Positions 37,477 through 49,165 of a stretch of 64,000 nucleotides of DNA are shown piece by piece. Made by a program: the position numbers and the translations under genes. Each line of letters begins with the position of its first letter. The stretch's first letter is position 1. This DNA comes from Nymphaea colorata (lineage: Eukaryota; Streptophyta; Magnoliopsida; Nymphaeales; Nymphaeaceae). The DNA is taken from assembly GCF_008831285.2 (NCBI RefSeq), contig NC_045138.2, forward strand, positions 35,455,115 to 35,519,114, read 5' to 3'. The notes beneath the pieces are model-generated. The model saw nothing but the letters and a program-made list of their open reading frames with translations, ran no database searches and had not been told where the DNA came from.

Positions 37477-39847
37477 TGTGAAGAGACAGATAGAGATGAT
37501 GAAGAAGAAGTTGTTAAAGCCAAACCTTCTCACCGGAGACGAAGGCCTGGAGGGAGGGGAAAGAAGGAGAGACACCCGGCCAAAAAGAGGAGGCGCGGGG
37601 ACGGGGACTCAGGAACAAGGCAAGAGCCACGGCGCCAGGGAAGTAAACTCCGCAGCAAAGCAGAGGGAAGTCGAGTCATAAGCATATCGAATTCGGGTCA
37701 AGACCAAATCTGGATCGGGTGGGGTCATTTGCCGATGGGTGCGGACCAACTTTGGCACGTTGCGTGAATGAACGCTAACCGGGTGTCCGCACCCAAGTTG
37801 TAAAAGGGACGCCCGGTGGTCTACCGAACTGGGTTGAAAGACCAATGGCGTTCACCGGCGTGAAGGCAACCCGGAGGTACAAGAAGGGTCTGGATCTCTG
37901 CCTGCCGGCCGCGCGGGTGGTTCCTGCCCCTTGACCGCCCGCTGCTTCTTTTCCACTACCACTTCCCTTTCCTCTACTAGTAACTCTAACCACTTGGGGG
38001 CTGGGCTGTTTGGGCAACATCTTACGCATTCTGGTTGATGATAAAACTGAGTGCTTGCAAAGACACCTAAAAAACCCATTTCCCACTCATTTGTGTCATC
38101 TAAACAAGGACCAGGTTTCAAAAAGTTAATTTTAAAAGCCGGTTAAAAAATCTGATTCTGATAAAACTTTAGATTAAAAAAACCAACCTTTTTAAGGGTA
38201 TCATCCGAGCACAACCTCAATTTTATAAAACTTATTTTTTAATCATCAACTGTGTGGACAAATGTAGCGCGTCCCGCCAGAGATGCTTTGTCGCTCTTAA
38301 CATAACATCCCACAATTTAGCTCCCTACCCTTCATGAAGTCTGAAGCATGACTGCATCAAACAGTTAAGGTCCACTATACTGCCAACCCAGAGGCTAGTT
38401 TTGGCTTACCCTTATCCTTGAGCATAAGGGACAGGGAAACACCCTTTCCTCGTTTCCAAGAAGTACCCTGCAGACTAAAAATGGCGAAACCACCGGCCAG
38501 CCTGTAGTGCTCAAGGAAGTACCTTTCCCCAAAAAATACTCTGCAGACAAATATGGAAAAACCCTCATACCGAACCAGCGGCCAGCAAGTAATGCTCAAT
38601 ACTGTTGAGGAGAGGTTAAGCTCCCAGAGAAGGAACGAGGATCAGGTGAGGTCTAAGTCTTTGCTGGTAAACTGAATAAAGATCTACAGACATCTCGTTT
38701 CCTCAAATGAACGGAACCAGCTGACAACCCGTTAGCTTTGTTTCAAACAATTCATCATTAATTGCTCAATGTCTCTTGCAGCCGTTTGGCAATATATAGT
38801 ATATATGATTTCATGTATCAGCCTCAAAAATTAGAGAAGATCCATATAATACTTTATATTATATTGTCAAATGATCTCCATGATTCTGAAAGCTGTTCCG
38901 AAAGTTTGGAGGTTGGCTGCTGTTCATCTAAGCAAGATGAACGACATCCATGAGACCGCTTACCCATTCCCCTACAATTTGTATTCATCCCAGTAGTTAC
39001 AGTCGCTCACGTAGGTGACCCATACAAAACTTTAAAAGCCTTAAGAAATTTTTGCATTGAATGCTGAGAGAAGCTTCTCCATGAAACTTAGTTGGCCTTT
39101 TTCAAACCGGATCGTCCGCGGAGCTATTTCTTGTGTGGGAGTCTCCAACACCCCTGCAACAACACTCCGTCCGAGGATCTTAACAACCCGGACGTTTTAG
39201 CACCCACGAACATATGTCAAAGAATGGGGAAGTTTTTTTCCCAACGGAACTTGAAAAACCATCTCCAAAAGGCACTGATAACGTTTGCTACCAAACATGG
39301 TGATGCCATTGACTCCCATCAGACATACGGCCACCATGCGCTATTAGCTTCTGGCTAACGACCACAAGGCCTTCTGCTTTTCCCTTCCCCTATCAGAAAG
39401 GAAAAAAGTGACAAAAACATGCATCGAGAAAACTCCTGACGATCATTTTAACAACTAACCAGATTATGGTAGAAAAAAAAATGAATTTACTTTGCCAGCT
39501 TGAAAGATTTTGAAACTGAAGCAAGGAGAACTTTCACAGATACCCCATGCCACTTCATGCAGGTAAATGCATTCTGTTTCAGGGATGTGCGACAGACAAA
39601 GTTCTTACTTTGATTTATACTACCCTCAAAGAATATCGTTCAAAGGCACAAAGCTGGACCCTAGGAACCAAATATGGCATGAAAGCTAATTGGCAAAATT
39701 AATATACAACAAGCACGCCACGAAACAAATGCAAATACAGACGCACTCGACAAGCCTGATTTCCCATACGGGAGTACAACGCTACGAACCAATCCAGTTG
39801 ATCCACAGCAGCAGGTATAGAAGCAAAGCATTGGTCAGTTCATCATC
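37477..39847. other. NUFIP upstream region and intergenic spacer
   Basis: 37477-37700 is the probable NUFIP 5'UTR and promoter; it is purine-rich on the plus strand. No TATA box was assigned. The rest has no recognisable gene; it contains a degenerate tandem duplication at 38453-38603. The bases just below 39848 should hold the AGD14 3'UTR. Confidence 0.5.
38453..38603. repeat. Degenerate tandem duplication, 70-80 bp unit
   Basis: Two neighbouring copies share TGCAGAC, an A-rich stretch, CGGCCAGC and AGTGCTCAA/AATGCTCAA in the same order. One starts near 38453 and the other near 38524. Indels separate them. Confidence 0.6.
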
Positions 39848-42800
39848 CTAAGCAAATGGATTGCCACCGAGAGGAGCAACAGGACCTTGGGTCGGCAAGT
39901 TTCTGCAAATTCAATAAACCCTAATATCAGAGAAATGAATTTCAGAAAAATAAGAATGGAAGAAAGGAATTATCAAGCAGCACAACGTGTCCAAAATTTT
40001 TCCCTTTGATACACTAAACAAACAAATAGATCAAGTTCCCGCCATTGAAACAACAAGCAAATGTAAGGGCATTATCACCATTCACCAACACCATCATGAA
40101 ATATTATTGTACTTACAGAAGTTGCGAAGGTGGTGCTTGACCGCCAATAAAGGTTGTGCTTCCTGCAGAATCCACATAAATGTTTAAGTGATACAGCCTT
40201 CAAGGCAACTCAATTTTTCATTCAAAGGTGCAAATTACCTTGGGATGCAGGAGGCATACAAGGCGGGACCGAGCCTGGAGGAAACCATGAAGGATTCAAC
40301 CCACTCACGAAATTATTTGGTAATTGTGGATTTGGCAGGGCTGCTTGTAGAGATCCCATGTCTAAGAACTGCAATCAGGAGGAAAAAGGCATTACTCTTA
40401 CAAATAGCTCACATAGCTAGTAGCTACACGTCTCAACAAAGGCTTGTCCTGATAACCACAAAAAGCACTTCCTCAGAATATGACATAACTAGTCCAAAGA
40501 AGGCTTATGACAAACTTTTGACACAAACTTCAACAGGAAAAAACTTGATTTAACCATGATTTGGTTACCACCGGGTTTAGAATGTAGGGACCACCTAAAC
40601 CGGAAGGACCAACTAGATATAATTGTCACCCAAATATTAACTTGCTCCAAGATAAGATAGAAACTAGAAAGTAATTGACAATAACTTCATCAAGAGCACC
40701 TCGTCGCAGAACTGTAACAATAGCAATGGACAGAGAACCCTGTAATCCAATGCTAAATTACTAATAGCATATGCAACAATTTCATAAGGTTATTCAATTC
40801 TCACAAGCTAATTTTGCCAACATAAGAGTTTCCCAGCTGAAACTACTTTATTTTTTCCAATGGTAAAAGAAAACAAAAAATTAGAAAAGCAGGTAAATTC
40901 CCTGATGCCATATAGGACAAGAAGAAGCAAAGGAGTGATCCCCAAGACATTTTAAAAGGAGTGTTTCCCAACTCTATTTAAAAGAGACAAAGAAGAAACA
41001 TGCCTAAAGCTGCCTACCATAAGTTTAACCTAGAGTTGGCTAAAATCGGTAATCCAGTCTAATTTGTTACTTTAAACTTATCAAATTTCTCCAAGACAAG
41101 GTGCTACTTGCTAGGTCATACCACATTGTTCTCTCCCCCATCAGAATCATAAGGAAGATCAAATGGGTTTGTGGATTTCACGCTCTTGAAATCTGATGAT
41201 TCATCTCCCTGTTCAAGAAAGGTTGGCATTAGATAATGGATGATACAGGTAGTTGCATAATGCAGAAGAGTGGGGATATTATAAAGAAAAAGAGAAACAT
41301 ACCATGAAAGGAGTTCCGGACAACGGAAATGATGATGCTGATACCACACTATTATTTGTGAAACTATTTACAGAAGGTCCATCTTTCATAAGTGAACTTT
41401 GGTATCTTGTGGTTGTTAATTCCTGTAAAATTTGTGGCATCAATACTAATGTACCAAACACTGTTCAAGCATATTAAATAAAAAGGTAATTGACAATGCA
41501 CACCTCAATGGATATAGAATTCCATAACTGATTGGCAGTTGCAGTAGGCAAAACAGTATGAACTGCAGGTTCACCTTGTGTAACTGAACCTCCCGAGGGG
41601 ACTGGTAGATTGCCACCACTAGCAGCATCAAATGCGTTCCACTGCCCCCAAAAAAAAATAAATATATAAATAAATAAAAATATCAGTTAATATTGGTACC
41701 AAGCCACTTATAAAGAAAATCTTCAACTGAAATAGCCAAATAGGTACTATTGTATTCTACCATGGGAATAGGGTAAGCTGTTGGGAAAGCAAAACGTTAG
41801 TGAAAATTCTTGATCCCATGAAATCGAATTCAAGATAGTTTCTTACTTGGGACCCTGAAGGACCATTAGAACTTGGATCAGATGGCAGATGTGTCCTGTC
41901 ATTTTCAGATGAAAAGGCTTCAAACTGTTGCTGTAACGTTACCTCCCTGGATGTCATGACTATGGATATGCTTTTCATTTCAGGTGCCAGTGGCAGCTGC
42001 TGTGGGGAATCAAACGTAGCCCATCCTTCACTGTCTGTGAAAGAAGTAGAAGGTAGTTTCTGCTGTGAGCAGATAGAAGATAACTTCGGTTGCATGACAT
42101 TACCAAATAGATCAGTAGATGGGGCAGGAGACAGCTGTTGCTGGTTGACATTCGCGAAAAGATCTATTGATGGCATAACAGCTGAACTCTGCTGCTGAGA
42201 AACATCAGCAAATAGATCAACTGAAGTAGCAGAATTTGTTGAAGGGAAATCAAATGGGTTCTGACTTGCAGAACTTGATGGAACAGTCTGTGAAAAGGTT
42301 GGGTTGAAAGATGGCCTATTCTGTTGAGGCCCAGGAACCGGCCCACTGTCAAAGTTTATATCTATTAAGCTGGATGAAACAACAGGCTTCAAGGACATTG
42401 AGTTGCTGTCAATAGAACCAAAACTGCCAGTAGACATAGTTTTCTGCAAAAAGACAACAGAATTATTCAGGATACAAGCAAAAAATTATAGAATAATCAC
42501 CAGAAGCTAATGTTTCTCCAGGTAATATAGATGGACTCAGTACAGAGTTCAACCTGTGGACGAGTTACATCACCAGCCGCCCTCCTGGAATTATCCTCAG
42601 AAGATCTGGATGCTGTTGGCAAGTTCCTATCGTCAGCCAATATGTCTCTAACAGCACGCACAGGAGGACTGTTGAATCCAGTTTCCTTCTGAAAATTAGG
42701 TGATTGGACATCAGACCTTCGGTGACCATGGCTAGAGCCTGAGTAATCCACAGGATTCACACCAAGGCCTTCATTGGCAAACCTGTCCTCGTACATGACA

Positions 42801-45567
42801 TGGTCACTCAGTCGGCCTGGGCTGTATATAAAGCTAGAGATTTTCCCCTCATATTGTACACGGTCTGAGCCAGGCTTCCTGCTGAGCATTGCAGGTTGCT
42901 TCCCATAACGGCGCTCTTCATATTCATGTTCATATGGTGGACTTTGGGAATAAGAATGATAAGAGCTAGCTCGCCTATTGTCAACATCATTATTCCGTTG
43001 GCTCTGTAGGAAATGCAAGCCACAGGGTATAGAAATGTGAATTCACAACTACGGGTAAACATGCATCACAATATATATATATATATATATATATACAGAC
43101 ACACGCACAAGTGCTCAAGATGAAACATGTTCAGATGATTGGCATAAGAACTAGTTACCACAGTATCCCTTGGAGGCTTGTCAGATGTTCTTGATCCAGC
43201 AAACTTCTTATCCACATACACATTCTTTATAAATTCCCTGATTCTATCAACATTACTGCATGTAGACAACAACTGCAAACTATCAGATTGCATATCCTCC
43301 TCCTCCTCAGAGGACAGAAAAAAGGGAAAGGAACCATATTACCTGATCGAAGGAAAACCAAGCCTCTGTGTGTCCCAATCCTTCAAATAAATTTCACGAG
43401 CACGCTAGCAAATCAAATAATTTACTGATCAAAAAGAAGGATACTGAACTTACAGAAAATTCTTAACCATTCACCTGATTGCCAATCCAAAAAAGCAAAA
43501 CTAATCACCTGATTGCCACCTCTCTGAAGGGCTTCAACTTCCTGGGAGGTGAACTTTGCCATGGACACTGACTTTACGCGATGTGTAAATTCACGGCTAC
43601 ATGTTTCCACGAAATTAGATGTGAAAGAAAGAATTTGAGATCAACCAAACAATAAGATAGAAAACTATCAAGCCACTGGGATAAATCTTGCTGTAATAAA
43701 TACTCAGAAAATAAAATAATGGATGCAAATGTAGGTTCTAACTTCTAACACACACTTGTAAGGCATCCAATGCACAAACAAAACTCTATTTGTACATGAA
43801 CATGCATATGCATAACATGTGTGTGTTTCAGTGATGGAATGAAATCCTTTACCCATGCAGCACCTTAATGCAATCTAATGGATCTCAAAGAGAAGTGCAA
43901 ATAACTCATTCAGAGCAAACTTTGGGCATAAACTTTTAAAAGAACTTGCAACTAACTTCCCTAGTGACAACTCAAAAAAGAAAGCTTACTGTATTCCGCT
44001 GCATGTTGTACAAACAAATGTCCAAAAATTTGTACAAACATATTGTGGCCCCTGCATATGAAATTAGGAACACCTTCAATTAAATTAAGAAATTGAGTGG
44101 TCTTCCAAAATTAGAGAATTAAACTCATAGGCGCCCAACATAAATAATGCAGGAAACATTCACCGCAACAGAAGCCAGTCGTAAAGCTCAAATATTTTTT
44201 GACAAAAGATTAAAGCAAACAGGGGATTATATAAAATCAAAGTTACCATTCATTGTAAAAAGGAATAGGACATATGAAATGAACACAGAACGCATAAACA
44301 AGCAATATAGATCACACCATGCAGAAAACAGGTGATGCATTAAATGTCAAATTATTTTCATGATGGCCATCTTTGCATACACAAACAATCAAAAAAAGTG
44401 CCAATATCTATTCCTGTGATATTAATACCACTTCATGTAAGACAACATGATACAAATTATCAAGCACAAATACTAATCCCACCAGGTAAATGTTTGAAAA
44501 GTGACCTTGGTGTTCTAAACCACAAAGTAGTTACTTCTAATAATTTATTCACATGCTTTCAGTTTAACTGCTCTTAATTAGAGGATCTTGGTGTATGAAT
44601 GTGTGCATGTGCATGTTCAATATACTTTTATTGAAAAAATTGTAAAGGAAGTTACAACCCACATGGATATTATATCATCCATTCCAACCATAAACACAGA
44701 GTTGGATCACATATAAATAACGCATATACAGGGTTGGCAAAATTGCTATGAAATATCATCCTGCCTCAAATGCAACACGCCAACACCTAACAGGTGTTGT
44801 CTAACTCAGGAATAAATAAGAGGAAAGTTCAAAAAGCTTTAGTGTTCCACAGCCTTTTTACCAATCACAAACTCCTAAAAATTACTTTCACACTAGCCAG
44901 AAGGAGAAGCAAGATAAGAACACAGCATGCTTTCCGCTGGCTTCTGGTTGCACCACATCTCACCACTCTAATGTAATTGCCTTTATATTTTGCATCACAA
45001 ATTCCAATTTATACGTCTAATGTCAGAAAGTCAATTTGCTGGTAAAATAAGTGGATTCTTGTCAATATTCATCGATTCGTCAAAGAAAAGTTCAATTTTA
45101 CTCAGTTGGAAGCCCTAAGAAGGAACACTACTTACATACTGACAGAGATAGTTGAATAGATGCATTTAGGCAAACGAAACAGGAAGTACTGTGCGTTATC
45201 TGGACAAGAATGGGATGCCAGAGACTATCAGAGTTTTTCTGGACATCGGGACACGTCCATGGACGCCCAATCCCCACACAGGAAGAAAAAAATTTAGGAG
45301 ATCCAGGAGAATAGCAGCTGACTTTTCAGGACACCAACGCCCACAACCAAATATCCACAAGTAATAGTAAAAACACTTCCAAAATATTCTTTGGACGAAA
45401 CAATTGCTGGATGATCGACAATAAATAGTAACATAAACCATGGAGAGATGCAGAGAACAGAAGCAGCTTACCAGGCTATTGCAATTGATGCATCGCCTGT
45501 TAGGAGGAAGCTTCATAAGACCTCGTATAATCTTCTCATTCCTTTCTTCCTCCTTTCTGCTACTCAT
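39848..45567 (-). CDS. AGD14: ARF GTPase-activating protein, AGD14-like
   Basis: The model has thirteen exons: 45567-45472, 44051-43990, 43596-43509, 43404-43343, 43255-43159, 43003-42554, 42443-41847, 41641-41504, 41422-41303, 41208-41122, 40368-40239, 40162-40117 and 39902-39848. The joined frame is 2028 nt, 675 residues. The ARF-GAP domain is at about 10-130. Its zinc finger is CINC...CTTC with C-x2-C-x16-C-x2-C spacing, followed by GIHREFTHRVKSVSM, which holds the catalytic Arg finger region. The long C-terminal half is disordered and Ser/Gln-rich, with NPFDF and three DLF motifs (about 361-398) and NPFDLPYDSD later. These resemble clathrin/adaptor-binding motifs. It would speed GTP hydrolysis on ARF proteins at endomembranes; an ARF1 gene lies about 9 kb away. 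The final exons are short but all phases agree. Confidence 0.92.
42084..42224 (-). repeat. Three imperfect DLF repeats in the ARF-GAP
   Basis: The units SVDLFADVSQQQ, SIDLFANVNQQQ and STDLFGNVMQ are encoded in tandem with 17-18 residue spacing in exon 7. DLF-type motifs in endocytic proteins bind clathrin or adaptor appendages; that role here is inferred. Confidence 0.8.
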
Positions 45568-46440
45568 CTTTCAATATGTGGGTAAAAACTGCAAGGGAAG
45601 CCAGCGAAATCCTCCTTAAAGACAATAAAATTCGAGAAACGTTTACATGCCCATTGCTTTCCTTCTAAAAACCGCATCAAGGAAGCACAAAAACGGAATG
45701 CATGACACGCAAACACCCGAAATGACAAGGAAGTCGCAGGAAAGGGCGCCCAAATGTTTGGCAAGAATAATAGAGGTACGGGGTATTCAACCTTCTACAA
45801 GGATCCTTCTCCATTACAGAAAAAAAAGGACAGCAAGGGAAAAGAAATATCGAGTCAAGAAGCGAAACAAAGAGAAACGAGAATATAAAAAATATTCTGG
45901 ATTGGGTAATAGAACATCATCAACACCTCTAAAATCATTCCCCAGTGATCTCTTCCCTTACGCAGTAGAGCATGATCTCTCTACCAACAGACAGACGTTG
46001 AACCTAATCAACAAACACTGCAGATACTTGCTAACCATTCTTCTTCTCCTCCCAAAACCGCACTAGGGTTTCCTCGTCTCCTATCACAGTCTAAAGCAAG
46101 AAAGGGAAACCTCGTCAAGATCCTTCCTCCCAGTATCGGCCGTCCGCAAGAGGAAAGGGAAAATAAATAACGGGAAAAGAATCAGGCTTCCCTTTCTTTT
46201 CTTCCTCTTCCGCTTCACGGTACAAGCCTCCAAAACAATCCATTTCAGCGACACAAGAAGAAATCAAAGAAAAACACAAACAGGAAATGGAAAACGAAGT
46301 ACCTCAACTAAACCAGCTCAGCACCTCGGCGGACGGGTAGCGAGAGACGTCGAAAGCCCTGTTTGCCACACCCTCACTTGGTCCGGGAAAAGAGAGAGAC
46401 AGTGAGAGAGAGAGAGAGAGAGAATTGGATCTTATATAGG
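45568..46440 (-). promoter_or_regulatory. 5'UTR intron and TATA-box promoter of the ARF-GAP gene
   Basis: A strong acceptor (CCCTTGCAG) sits 21 bases before the ATG, with the downstream exon starting at 45588. A strong donor (GAG then GTACTTCG) ends a candidate 5'UTR exon at 46303. The implied intron is 714 bp (45589-46302). Farther up, TATATAAG lies at about 46433-46440 on the minus strand, followed downstream by a CT-rich stretch at about 46397-46425. This is a plant TATA plus pyrimidine-patch core promoter with the start site near 46405. Confidence 0.6.
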
Positions 46441-49165
46441 AGTAACGCGCTTAGGTTTCCTCCCCGCAGATAGTGACCGACGACGCGCCCTCCCTCCCGG
46501 CGAAGTCACCGGCTGTCGCCCGTCGTCCCAGTCACCTCTAACAGGGACGCAGCAGACAGGTCAATCGGCGGGTCGCCGGTGGGGAAGGAGGAGCGCCGTG
46601 AGGGAGGAAGAGGAACAATACGGTGAGGGAGGGAGGCTTGAAATGGTGAGGGGTTGGACGGTTCAGTTCTTCCCGAATCCCTCATCATCATTGTTAGTTA
46701 CTTAACCTCACGCCTCACTGATGTGTCCAAGTAAAAAAAAAAAAAACAGGGGGGAAAAGGAAAACCACGCTCATGTCATGTAACGCAATTTCACTTATCT
46801 TTTAACGCCTTCCTAAGAAATTAAGTCAATCAAATAATACACGCACGCGGAATGTGGATCCACTTTTATTCATTTTATCTTATGCTGGATCACTCTTTGA
46901 GCGGATGGAGGTTTTGTTTCGTAAATTTTCTTTTCACTTGCTTCTATTTATATTTGACTTATTGAATCTATTTCTTTCACAGAATAAAGTCCCCATGCAT
47001 GTGGCTGCTTCTTATAACACGTATGAAACTTACATTTGTTTTCACTTGAAAAACATAATTCAAGAGCCTGATCTTCTAGCCGGCTGCGGAGATATACTAT
47101 GCGGGATCTCTCTTTGAAACAGCAAGTTCTTGAAAGCGACCGTTTTTATTTCAAACTGGCTTTTGTTTGATAGACAGAAGAGAACAGCGTAAGGTTCAAC
47201 GTTTTGCTCTTAATTTCGTGCAGGGCCTTCGGCTTTTCAAAATTTTTCAACCAACCACTTGCTTTATCATAAATATCGCACGAGTGACTTTTTTTTATCG
47301 TTGCTCTCCAACTCGGTCGGTCGGAGTTGCAATTTTTTTCTTGTACTGCAAAAAATTCATTAGTTTAAACTTTTGCCTCTCGAAAAGGGTGCAGGCTAGT
47401 ATTTATAACTTTGGAAAGTCGCCTTGGGCAGTGAGGCTAACGGAGCAGGAAGACGAAGGCGCTTAAAGGAGCAGCATGATAAGGTTATAGAATTATCAGC
47501 TTACTGTAACGGCGCCCGTGGAATATAAATCTAACATCCTCCAAGAGATCATGTCATCCGCTCTCCAATAAGCAGTTCAACCTCCAACCTCAATCAATCA
47601 AGTTGGAAATTGAAAGATCAGGCACCTACCCGCCACTGGTTGCGCTAAACCCCTCGTGGCAATTTGTGCTCATGGCAATTTGTGCTGCCTATGTGAAAGA
47701 GATGATGTGCAAGTGCTTCTGGAACCTCATCGTTTGTAAAAATTGTTATATATATGTATACTTTTTTTATATAAAATTTGCCTTTTAAGCATTTGTTTTG
47801 GTCGATCTAGATTCTTATCCTGACATTTTCCATGACCCTTGATCTTAATAAACTTTATGCATATTATATATTTGGAATGCGTGCGGGTAATTCTACTGTT
47901 AATTAAACCATGTTTTAGCAGTGAAATTTGATTATAAATAGAACCCCGAAATCACAAAATTATCCCCCCAAAAATAAAAAAAAAAACGGAACAATAGCTT
48001 GCGTCGAAAGCTGTATTGGAGCCCATCTACTATGTTATTGAGAGTAGATTCAGCCATGGCATTAACGGAAGTGCTTCTTTTTTATTGCTAGCTCATCTTT
48101 AATTAATAGCATGTTGGACGTAACCACTAGAGTTTGGAGTCAAGGTCATCGCACACCGAAAATGGCTGGCAATCACGTGGCGAGCTGTTGATAGCGAAGC
48201 ACACGTATTATATACGGTAGAACCACCAAAATTTTCCCACATGATGAGAACTCTTCACTCTCTTCCTCCTCATTTTGGATATGAGCATCTAATTGATTTG
48301 CTGCATTATATCATAAGGGTCTTCAACTTTTCCAAACCACCTCTTGTCCAATCGAGCACATGATTGCCGGGCTAACTATTTGCAGTCGCACTTATATAGC
48401 AGCACAAGATACAGTGGCAATCCTAGACACGTTGCAGGGCAAAGGTGGCTTCAGCTTTCATTTGGGTGGTAGAATTCTCCTCCCACTCATCCGAAAACCG
48501 CTCACACCTAGGCTTGCAAAAAAAAAAAAAAAAAGGCATTTGACCATGAATTTCAATCCATGACTACTTAAGTGCTTCCCTCATAGCTAAAACCAACCTA
48601 CCACACCAGCTTCCTTGGAGCAATATGAAACAAGAAAACGATCCTCTCCTATTCTTCAGTGTCAATTAATGCAATCAGTTATGATTCTTTTGGTGGCGTA
48701 CAAGGCACATGAATGAATGTTCATTCTAGTGCACAATGAAGATGGCAGGTACAAAGTCAATCCGACCCTTATGTTTCTGCCCCTGCTTATGGCTTAGCAC
48801 TCCCTTCATCCAACACCCTGGTGATTTTGCCGTAAGGATCGATCAAGTTAATCCTAACGCTTGCACAATGTATGTATTTAACATCAAATTGGCAAACCCT
48901 CTATGGTGAGTCGGTGACCGATTCTTGTGCGTCTTAACTGGACCCGAGCCTGGATCACGTAAAGTTCATCTGGCTCCAGCCCATTGGCAGCTCTGCCCAC
49001 AGGGTCAGGGAGTGAGGCTGAGGCCTACGGGGTCGTGCACTAAGAAGAAGGCCCGTTTTTGTTCAAGAAGCTTCCAATCCGCTTTTGCTTTGCTCCTTAT
49101 ATCCTCTGTGGTGTGTGCGGGCTATCCTTCGACCTCCGCCCGAACCAAACGCCTCCTCCCCTCCC
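46441..49165. other. Intergenic spacer between two head-to-head genes
   Basis: This 2.7-kb spacer separates the divergent ARF-GAP and GrpE genes. 46441-46690 is GC-rich promoter-like sequence. 46740-48900 is AT-rich with no recognisable gene. 48925-49165 is probably GrpE 5'UTR and promoter; it has an open frame but no protein similarity. Confidence 0.55.
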
